Assembly (NCBI GenBank): GCA_028641055.1
Contig: CM054061.1
Location: 53,982,081-54,046,080 of the forward strand
Source of the DNA: Alopecurus myosuroides
Taxonomy: Eukaryota > Streptophyta > Magnoliopsida > Poales > Poaceae
Length of the DNA: 64,000 nt
Reading direction: 5' to 3'
Below are positions 56,015 to 64,000 of this stretch, one piece after another (positions within the stretch are counted from its first letter, which is position 1; each line of letters opens with the position of its first letter). A program made the position numbers and the translations under genes. The notes below the pieces were generated by a model. That model made no database searches. It was not told the DNA's origin and saw nothing but the letters and a program-made list of their open reading frames with translations.

Positions 56015-58311
56015 GTCAGAATGAGGGGTCTTCTTGGCAAGTATCAGTGATTCGATATTGCCTCCTCTTGCTCTGATGTCGTCTTCGGCTGCGGCGTGCT
56101 CATTGGCGGTTGTAAGCATAGATCCGAGATCTTTGTGCTTTTTGGAACCAACCATGAACGGTACGAGTCCAGGTTTTAGGCCATTGACGAAAGCATGCAT
56201 TGCTTGTACGTCAGTTACTCCAGAGCAACTATTCTTCATTGCAGTCCATCTGGAGATGAAATCCACGTATGGTTCATCCTCGAATTGGGTGCAACGGTTT
56301 AGCTGGTTGATGCTGTTTGGGCGTTTGTACGTTCCCCGGAAATGCTGAGTGAATACTCTAGCCATATCATCCCAGCTGTCGACAGTTCTTGATGGTAATC
56401 CATTGATCCAATCTCTGGCTCCGTCCAGCAACATTAGGGGAAGAAACTTGACAGCTTCCATGTCTGTCCCATTGTTGATCTGGACGGCTGTATAGTAGTC
56501 TGAGAGCCAGGTATCCGGGTTTGTGCTGCCGGTGTACTTCTGGTACGTTGGACCGACCTTGGCAAAGCCAGAATGCAGGGTTATTCTTCGGATCCTGTCA
56601 GTAAAACACTTAGGACCAAAGTATAGATCATCCTTTTCTGCTCTATCAATGTGTGCAGAATATCTTTCGGCTGAATGGACAGAAGGGGATCTGCTCCTTT
56701 CTCTTCCATCGTTGCGCGGACGCGTTTTTCCGGGATTATATCTATCTCTTCCATGGTCACGCCCTTTTGGATTAGGCGGAGTTCTGCTCCTGTGCCTTTC
56801 TTTGTCCTTAGGAGGTGTCCGGGATCTCTCACGCCTGTGAGGTATATCATATCTCCCAGCTTTCTCAGCTGGGTTTCTCGGAGGTGGCATTATTTTGCCG
56901 TCGTTCCGGTGTTTGTCTTCCCGATCATGGGGTTTATGTCCATCTTTCGGGAGATGGGATCCGTTCCTAGACGCTGCATCCCGGTTGTCGGGGTTTTTCT
57001 TGTCTTTTCTCGGATCCTCTTTTTTATCCTTTGAATTGTCTGAATCCCCGGGTTCTTCCGGTCCAGGTGCTCCAGCAGCGCAAGTAGCTGTTTTGCATAG
57101 GGCGGAGTTATCGTGTAGCCTCCCTGATCGCTCTTGGGCGCGCTGTTGTTGTTGCAATGCTTTTCCTAAGAAAGCATACACCCCTTGGAGTTCCCGTTGG
57201 AGTACAGATCGTTGTTGAGGATGGCGAACGCTGCTTCCGCGTTTTCTGCTGCGGTCTTGTATATTGGTTCGCCCCTAGCATCTTTGCCGTTTACATGCTT
57301 TTGCCAAGATGGGTTATGGAACCTTTCTTTTGGCGGCAGTTCTTCCGGTCTTACGATTCCGGGTAACCTAGTAGGTTTTAACGCGGATCTATTCTTTCTC
57401 TCGTACTCCTCTATTTCTTCCTTCATGACCTTGATGTCATTATGGGTTTGTTGGAGATGTTGCCGAGATCTGAGTAGATGTTGTTGTTGCCGTTTGAAAG
57501 CTTGTCTCCTGGCTTTCAGCATCTCAGGGGGTTCATCTGGTCCCACTGGTGTTTGCAATAGCTCTTGCTCTTCCTGTTCCGTCATTGGCGGAGCAGTGAT
57601 TTCTTTGGATTTCTTCTCCGCAGGCTTCGTTCTGCTAGCATCTCCTACTTCCAGGTTTTCATCAGCGAGATCAGCTGATTTTTTCTTCCGGATTTTGTAT
57701 TGGAGTTTCTTAGCAGCACGGTGCTTTTTCTTGGAAGAGGGAGGTTTTTTGACAGGTTCATCTTCTGTCATCTCCTTGACATTGGGGAATACCGGAGAAG
57801 TTTCTCCGTCTTCTCTCTCTTCCTCTGGCGGAGGGGTTTTAGGGCTTTCCTGGCTGCCGGCGTCCGTGGTATCAGCCGGTTTCTCCATTAGAACTTCATG
57901 GAATCCCTCTTGAAAGGACTTAACTTTTCTTTCGAAGTCGTCCTCATCTTCGGAATCGAAGTCGTCCGATCCGGTTTCCGACTCTAATCTTGCCTCGATA
58001 GCGGCTAATACTGAGTCGGCTTCCGAGTTCGTCGTCTTGTTGACGGATGTCGGATCTTCCACCTCCATGGGTGTGGGGTCTTCCGTCCCTGTGACGGGTA
58101 TCGGATCTTAAGTCTCTGCGACGGGTGTATTGTTGTCTGCCTCTTGCACGGGATTTCCGTCATCCGTGTTTTCGGCGACTGCGGACTGCACCATGCCGAT
58201 GAAGTGTAAGTCACTTTTTTGTCGGCGATCTGAGCAGAATCCGGTATCATAGTCATCTTCGACTGGGAATAGGGCGTGTGGGATAAATTTGCTTCCACCG
58301 CAAAACCCCAT
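56015..58311 (-). pseudogene. Gag of N, interrupted
   Basis: From ATG 58311 (MGFCGGSKF). Acidic N-terminal part, stop TAA at 58108-58110, then open to a frameshift in the G-run 57181-57184, then a long Arg/Asp-rich low-complexity segment (RSRTPP repeats) and the retrotransposon gag domain (CFTDRIRRITLHSGFAKVGP to VDFISRWTAMKNSC, about 56200-56620). Gag would form the virus-like particle. Three interruptions including the T-run at 56009-56014 make this copy unable to produce it. Confidence 0.8.
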
Positions 58312-58534
58312 TGCTTCTGCAGTTAGTCCGATAAAGATGTTAGCAGATCCTATCGGTAACACGCAGGCACTTACCAGGTGGTTTTGCGCCGGTATGTAGG
58401 ATCTGTTGTCGAGGAAGCGTCCGACGTCGTCGTCGAACTCCAGGCTTCCGACAGTGATTGATCTTCCGATTCCGCCAAGTATCCCAGATCGAAACTTCAC
58501 GCCTGACGTCGTTTGCCCCACGGTGGGCGCCAAC

Positions 58535-59090
58535 TGTAGAGACATCGTAGTAGTTTTCATAGACGGGGGTGTCATGAGACTACGGTAGAGACGTGAGGTA
58601 ACGGGATCGCGTAGTTAAGGTTGAACACAGGATTTACCCAGGTTCGGTACGTCGCGACAGTACGACGTGCCTACTCCTGCACTTCTCACTAATCAGGACT
58701 AAAGCCTGTAAACAGGGTTACAATGTGAGGGTTTAGATCTAAGCTACTCGACGAGGATGAGCTTCTCGGCGAGTTGGCGTAGAGCTTCTCTGTTATTCGT
58801 CTCCTTGTTTAATCTATCTCCCGTCCGGCTTTGTATAATAGCCGGATTAGGGCTTACAGAATAGGAAACCTAGAGGACTACGGTAACTTGTAACTTGGAA
58901 AGCAAGGAATCCGTCTTCTCCTCCAAGCCAGATCACCTGGGCCGTGATCCGGGTTCTTCTAGAATCCAGCTTCTGTGCGTCGGGTTACTGGGCCGCCTAA
59001 TGGACCTGAGCCCACTACCACTTAGGCCACCCTGGTAATCCGGCACTTTATCTACCATCTTCTATACCCCTATTTGGTATATATCCGGCA
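58535..59090 (-). repeat. 5' LTR of N (by minus-strand orientation)
   Basis: 556 bp, adjacent on its inner side to the primer site (58511-58533). Outer flank TTGAT at 59091-59095 pairs with 46956-46960. Confidence 0.93.
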
Positions 59091-59095
59091 TTGAT

Positions 59096-60826
59096 GTTGA
59101 TGCTTCTTCACTTGAAAATACTTGAGTCGCCCTTTCTGCGCAGGAAACAGATATCTGCTGTCCACTATTTATTCCGTATAAAATCACAGAAAATTCAAAA
59201 TGACATGAGGTGTTTTGTGCGTAATCCTGAGCTCTATACACAACTTTTCTTAGTTGACCACTTTTTAATTAGAGCAACAGAAGATTTTCAAAAAAAATCA
59301 TCTTTACCTGATGTCCCGTTTTGACAGATTTCTGCCAATAATTGCATTTGCATCTTAGTCGCTTTCTTTTGGTGTTGTTTTGAGAAAAAGACTTTTTTTA
59401 AAAGAAGTTGTGACTGTAGCTAATGTGTTTTTGAGTGTTATACATGCGTTTAAACTGAACCATGTGAATTTATTATTTCGATTACACTAACGTTGCTAAT
59501 GAAGATTGTGAGAAGTTTGATGTGAAGGAAGTTTTCAAGGGTCGAGCGAAGAGGATGATATGATGTGATCAAGAAGAGTAAAAATCCTAAGGTTGGGGAT
59601 GCCCCGGTGGTACATCCCAGCAAATTCCAAGAAGACTCAAGCGTCTAAGTTTAGGGATGCCCAAGGCATCCCTTCTTCATCAACAAATTATCAGGTCACT
59701 CCTAGTGAAACTATATTTTTATTCGGTCACATTTATGTGCTTTACTTGGAGCGTCTTTTATTTTTGGTTTTAGTTTGTTTTTGTTTTTTCTTTTAGTTTG
59801 TATTCTATTTTTTAATAAACTTGGTTGGACCCCAGCATTATTTTATTGGAGAGTGACACACTCCGCTTTTTCATGAGAATACTTCGTATTCTTATTCTCT
59901 GTCTAGCTGCTACATTTATTTAGCTCCTGTTTTGCATGCATCTCTTATTAGAGCTATTAGTTTTAGTAGTATCATGTGAGTACTCTCATATTTGCTTGCT
60001 GTAGCATTTAGAGAGTTTTTGTTAAAACATATTATGTATGGTGCTTGTTGGGAGAAAGAAACTGATGTTTAAAGTAGAATTTATACTCGTCAAGTAGAAG
60101 TTTGTATAGACTGTTGCTAGAACTTTTTCATGCCATGCTAAATGTTATTTTAGTTCTAAAGCCTTGTGATGTTTAGTAGCATGAAGAGCCTCAAATAGCG
60201 GAGAGTGTTTAATATTTTATTGAAAGATTCATGAGTTGTTCTTGTCATAAGGAAGCATAAATTTTGGGCATTCTCTTTCGAATGTTTTATTTGGTTGACT
60301 TGGCCCATGCTCACACCATGTTTATGACTATGAACCAGTCATGAATAGCCTCCATGACCACTTAGTTTTTGAACTATGATACTGCTTATTCTTTAATTAA
60401 TGATGTTTATGTCTCTATGTATGATTATGGCTCTTATGCTCTCTTGATTTGTCGCTCCCAGTCTTTTGCTAGCCTCCACCTGTACTGAGTATGAGCTCTA
60501 CTCGTGCATCCAACTCCCTTAAACCAAAGTTTTTTCCATTGTGTCCACCATACCTACCTACATGTGGTATTTAACTGCCACTCCAAGTAAATTGCTCATG
60601 TGTTACCTTTAAAATCTTCAAAATTACTCCTGCTTTATGTTCCTGTTTTTGCTCATGAGGACGTCAATAGAGAATCTTTATCATGTTTGTGTTTGAAGTT
60701 CTATGATCTCAGCTTGCATATCCCTTTACATTTTTATGATCAAGATTATGTTAGTAGCATGTCACCTCAGAAATTATTGTTTTATCATTTACCTACTCGA
60801 GGACGAGTAGGAACTAAGCTTGGGGA
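59096..60826. other. Remaining 3' internal region of G2
   Basis: Finishes the gag-like frame within about 30 bp and is otherwise non-coding, similar to G1 41230-43186. It ends with the same CTACTCGAGGACGAGTAG palindrome (60793-60810) and AAGCTTGGGGA. Confidence 0.65.
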
Positions 60827-62395
60827 TGCTTGATACGTCTCCAACGTATCTATAATTTATGATGCTCCATGATGATATTATGCCAATTGCCACATGTTTT
60901 ATCCTTATTTATGTCATTTTTACATGTTTTCCGGGACTAACCTATTAACAAGATGCCAAGTGCCAGTTCCCTGTTTTCTGTTGTTTTTTGTTTCATAAAA
61001 GTTGTTCTGGAAATATTCTCGGAATTGGACCCCACAAAGCTCGAAGTGCCTATTTTCCTCGGAAGCATCCAGAAGACCGAAGAGGAGACGAAGAGGGGCA
61101 TCAGGGGACCCGCACCATGGGGTGGCGCGCCCCCCTTGGCCGCGTCAGGGGGTGGTGTGGGGCCCCAGAGCTCCACCGCCTCTGCCCTTTCGCCTATTTA
61201 ATCCCCCCGGATGGAAAACCCTAAACACCTGATCAAATATCCACGGAAAGTTCCGCAGCCACTGTCACCGTCAACCCTAGATCAGGGGGTTCTGAAGCTG
61301 TCTCCGACACCCTGCCGGAGAGGAAATCATCACCGGAGGCCTCTACATCACCATGCCCGCCTCCGGAGTGATGTGTGAGTAGTTCATCCTTGGACTACGG
61401 GTCCATAGCAGTCGCTATATGGTTGTCTTCTCCTCATATGCCTCCATGTTTAAATCTCGTGAGCTGCCTGAAATGATCGAGATTGATCTTATGTAACTCT
61501 ATGTGCTGTGTTTGCTGGGATCTGATGAATATTGAACTTATGCCAAGTTGATTATAGTCTTTATTGCATATGTTACTTGTGATCTTGCATGCTTTCCGTT
61601 GCTAGTGGTTGCTCTGGCCAAGTAAATGTTAGTGACTTGAAGAGTGAGTATTTATGCTCGATAGTGGGTTCATGCCTCCTCACCACCTTGCTCGAGTGAC
61701 AGAAACGTGAAGGGGAGGATGTGCTGTTGCCATTAGGGAGAAAACGACGGTGAGTGTGTGCTCGCGTGCATAATCATTGCGTACATTACACACTTTGTTT
61801 AATGCAATTATCTGTTGCTTGCAACTTAATACCTAAGGAGGTTCAGATGATAACCTGAGGGTGGATTATTAGTCATAGATGCGATTACAGTCTATGTATA
61901 TTGTTGTAATGCCCCCACTAAATATCATAGTAGTCATCATGTCATATATGTGCATTACGGTGCAACCTTTATTTGTCAATTGCCCAGCTAGAATTTGTTC
62001 ACCCAACATGCTATCTTTTATGGAGAGACACCACTAGTGAACCTATGAACCAAGGTATTTTCTTATACTGCTAAAGCAAACCACCACAATTTCCTGCTTT
62101 CTTTACTTACTGCAAGCATACATTATTTTCCACACTATACGTCTAATCTTTGTTTTCAGCAAGATCGGTGAGATTGACAACCTCACTGTACCGTTGGGGA
62201 AAAGTATTTTGGTTGTGTTGTGTGAAGGTTCCATGTTGTTGCTGACACCGGTGAGCCATCACCACCGTCAGTGGCATCAACCTTCCGAAGGTCCTCTTTC
62301 TCCTACTGGATTGATAACCTTGGTTCTTAACTAAGGGTAATTTCCTACCGCTGTGCTCATCACACCCTCCTCTTGGGGTATCCCAACACACAACA
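60827..62395 (+). repeat. 3' LTR of G2
   Basis: 1,569 bp, TGCTTGATACGTC to CACACAACA; no MITE at the position corresponding to 44108. Confidence 0.9.
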
Positions 62396-62400
62396 TCATG

Positions 62401-63122
62401 CCTCCTTTGCATCTGTGCTCGAGTGACAGAAACGTGACGGATGGAGGATGTGATGTTTCCATTAGGGAGAAAACAGCGGTGTTTACCTAGTTTACATTGT
62501 TTACATTACACACTTTTCTTACTGCGATAATCTGTTGCTAGCAACTTAATACCCAACGTTTGTTCGGATGATATTCGAAGGGTGGATTATTAGTCATAGA
62601 TGCAGTTGGATGACAGTCTATGTATTTTGTTGTAATGCCTGCATGAATCACATAGTAATCTTTATGTCTTGCATATGCACTACGGTGCAGCCTTCATATC
62701 TGTCAGTTGCCCAGCTGTAATTTGTTCACCACACATGTTATTTATCTTTCACGGAGAGACACCACTAGTGAACTGTGGACTCCGGTCCTTTTTCCTCATA
62801 CTGATAAAACACCTACTGCTTTCATACTGTTTTCCTACTGTTTCCACACCATATGTTTAACCTCTTTGTATTCACCAAAACCGGTGAGATTGACAACCTC
62901 ACTGCTTTGTTGGGGAAAAGTGAATTATGTGTGTTGTGTAGGTTCCATATTGCTGCTGAACCGGTAGTGCGCCCTGCCATTTCAGCTGCATCAACCTTCT
63001 GAAGTTAATTCTTCCTCCTACTGGTCGATTAAACCTTGGTTTCTTTCTGAGGGAAAACTGCTGTTGTGCTCATCACACCTTCCTCTTGGGGTTTCCCAAC
63101 AAGTGCAAGACCTGCACCATCA
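62401..63122 (+). repeat. 3' LTR of G1, second part
   Basis: Continues the LTR broken at 44044, from CCTCCTTTGCATCTGTGC to CCTGCACCATCA, followed by the CCGGG duplication (63123-63127). Confidence 0.88.
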
Positions 63123-63595
63123 CCGGGGAGATCTTCAGAACCCTCCCAAACTAGGGTTGACGATGACGAAGGCTACAGGAATTTTTTTGGATGGAGGTTA
63201 GGGTATTTAGGGTTAACCCGAGAAGGAGCCCAAATAGGCGAGAGGGAAACATTGGTGGACGGCCAGGGGACACACCACCTGGTGGCGCCGCCAGGGGGGC
63301 GCCACCCTATGGTGTGGTGGCTCCAGGGCCCCCTCCGGGTCCCCTCCGAACTCCGTGTACGTGACAGATTTCTAAGACCCTGGGATTTTGTTTCGTCCAA
63401 TTCCAAGAATATTTCCAGAAAAACTTTTCTAAAATCTTAAACAACAGAAAACAGGGACTGGCTCTGTGTCATCTTGTTAATAGGTTAGTCCCAGGAAATC
63501 TATAGAAATGACATAAAGTATATAGAAAACATGTACCATATGGCATAAAAACAACATGGAACATCAGAAATTATAGATACGTTTGAGACATATCA
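63123..63595 (-). mobile_element. Gypsy LTR G0, second part (its 5' end)
   Basis: Reversed, it starts TGATATGTCTCAAACG at 63595 and continues with the family phrases CCTGGGACTAACCTATTAAC and GGAAATATTCTTGGAATTGG to the G1 junction. It completes the LTR at 37306-38399. The flank TCAGT at 63596-63600 could be one copy of its target duplication; the partner is lost with the truncated end. Confidence 0.8.
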
Positions 63596-64000
63596 TCAGT
63601 TCCCAAACATGTATGTGTTTTATCGAGTCTTTACAGGTCATACCCTTAAGCTATTGCAAACTTTAATTTAGAGAATAAAGATGTTGTTATTGGTATTATG
63701 AATGTTCGATGTCGATACAATGTCACAGAAACAAGTCCGGTGCCAATCAAAGTGGTTTCGGAGAAGTTACTATAAGGGATAAATTATGTCGGTGTATGGC
63801 AGAATTTATATGAGAAATAATAGATGACATGAGATGTCCCGGGATGTTATCTATTGGGTTCATAATGTTCCGTAAGAGTTTCGGGCAAAAACTAGGAAGG
63901 GGGAGTGCCGGAAGGGGCAATTTCACCCTTAGGCCGCACTAATAGATGGGGCTGACAAGTGGGACCCAGGGTCTCAAATCATGGCACTAGTGATATAGGA
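63596..64000. other. Right flank, unassigned
   Basis: No gene. Phrases such as GAGATGTCCCGGGATG, GTTCCGTAAGAGTTTCGGGC and AAGGGGCAATTTCACCC have the texture of another retroelement LTR, but I cannot place it. Confidence 0.3.

Larger units (their letters stand above)
46961..59090 (-). mobile_element. Gypsy element N (Tat-like), 12.1 kb, with antisense gene
   Basis: LTRs of exactly 556 bp at 46961-47516 and 58535-59090, each TG...CA, with target duplication TTGAT (46956-46960, 59091-59095). The genome is on the minus strand: primer site (TTGGCGCCCACCGTGGGGC reading down from 58533) follows the 58535 LTR, then gag, protease, reverse transcriptase/RNase H and integrase. The G-rich tract TTGGGGGCTAC precedes the other LTR. 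Between integrase and that LTR lies a spliced plus-strand gene. By hand I count about ten differences between LTRs. Order protease-RT-RNaseH-integrase defines Gypsy; the antisense extra ORF suggests the Tat group (as in Grande-type elements). Confidence 0.92.
44045..62395 (+). mobile_element. Gypsy element G2 (Sabrina/Athila-like), non-autonomous, hosting N
   Basis: 5' LTR 44045-45996 (including a 374-bp MITE insertion), 3' LTR 60827-62395. Both start CTTGATACGTCTCCAACG after a T or TG and end CCCAACACACAACA. Target duplication TCATG. Primer-site sequence TGGCGCTGTTGCCGGGGA at 46010-46027, and a second version, TGGCGCCATTGCCGGGGA, at 46086-46103. Coding capacity is limited to a gag part, split by N. 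Without MITE and N the element is about 5.8 kb. Confidence 0.9.
38400..63122 (+). mobile_element. Gypsy element G1 (Sabrina/Athila-like), non-autonomous, hosting G2 and N
   Basis: 5' LTR 38400-39908 (starts TGATACGTCATAAACG, ends CACCATCA). Primer site TGGTGCCGTTGCCGGGTA at 39919-39936, close to the tRNA-Asp-type site TGGCGCCGTTGCCGGGGA. Internal region 39909-43186 with only gag-like remnants. Polypurine-type sequence AAGCTTGGGGATG before the 3' LTR at 43187, which is split by G2 and resumes at 62401-63122. Target duplication CCGGG on both sides. The 5' LTR lacks about 70 bp that the 3' LTR retains (GGAGAAAACAGCGGTG region). No protease, reverse transcriptase or integrase. Confidence 0.88.

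Noticed and set aside
58108..58575. Separate 155-aa gene starting in the LTR of N
   Set aside because: Same frame as gag and ends at a stop inside it; it is the upstream part of the broken gag leader, and its start lies within the LTR.

Overview
This window looks like an intergenic stretch of a large grass genome, most likely Triticeae (wheat, Aegilops, rye or barley group). The evidence is two CACTA (En/Spm-type) DNA transposons with TTTAGTCCCGG-type foldback subterminal repeats, nested Athila/Sabrina-like Gypsy LTR elements with a tRNA-Asp-type primer site, a Stowaway MITE and degraded copia and LINE pieces. I see only one clear host gene, a single-exon plant carboxylesterase on the minus strand (31785-32780). 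All assignments are from reading the sequence; no database search was run.

Layout. (1) 1-14078: the right-hand part of CACTA element 1 (its left end lies outside the window). It carries the last exon of a coiled-coil/membrane protein, a tnp2-type transposase broken by one stop codon, a TATA promoter followed by an array of about 160-bp hairpin repeats, a partial tandem duplication, an intact AP2/ERF-domain gene, an intact two-exon DEDDy 3'-5' exonuclease gene, a small unknown ORF, and an eight-exon second transposon gene ending in a Ulp1-like (C48) protease domain, now a pseudogene. (2) 14079-15004: spacer. (3) 15005-27330: complete CACTA element 2 with matching termini and a TCG target duplication. 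Its tnp2 transposase is uninterrupted (minus strand), its Ulp1-type second gene is broken, and it has its own AP2 gene with the same promoter-hairpin leader, placed in the opposite orientation relative to the transposase. It also has a 181-codon unknown gene with a clear promoter.

(4) 27331-31784: AT-rich relic DNA with a tandem repeat. (5) 31785-32780: the carboxylesterase. (6) 33053-37305: a partly deleted tandem duplication containing LINE-like and copia integrase remnants. (7) 37306-63595: a four-level nest. An old minus-strand Gypsy LTR (G0) is split by G1 (38400-63122, TSD CCGGG); the 3' LTR of G1 is split by G2 (44045-62395, TSD TCATG); the body of G2 is split by N (46961-59090, TSD TTGAT). 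G1 and G2 are non-autonomous Sabrina-like elements lacking pol. N is a Gypsy element on the minus strand with a decayed gag-pol and an intact, spliced, antisense 835-aa reading frame. (8) 63596-64000: unassigned flank.

How the parts relate. The two CACTA elements share a mobile gene kit: tnp2 transposase, a DNA-binding/Ulp1-protease second protein, foldback terminal repeats, and an AP2 gene driven by a shared promoter and hairpin leader. The most unusual signal is that the stems of the six complete hairpin units differ mainly by paired, complementary substitutions, as expected for a conserved RNA structure.
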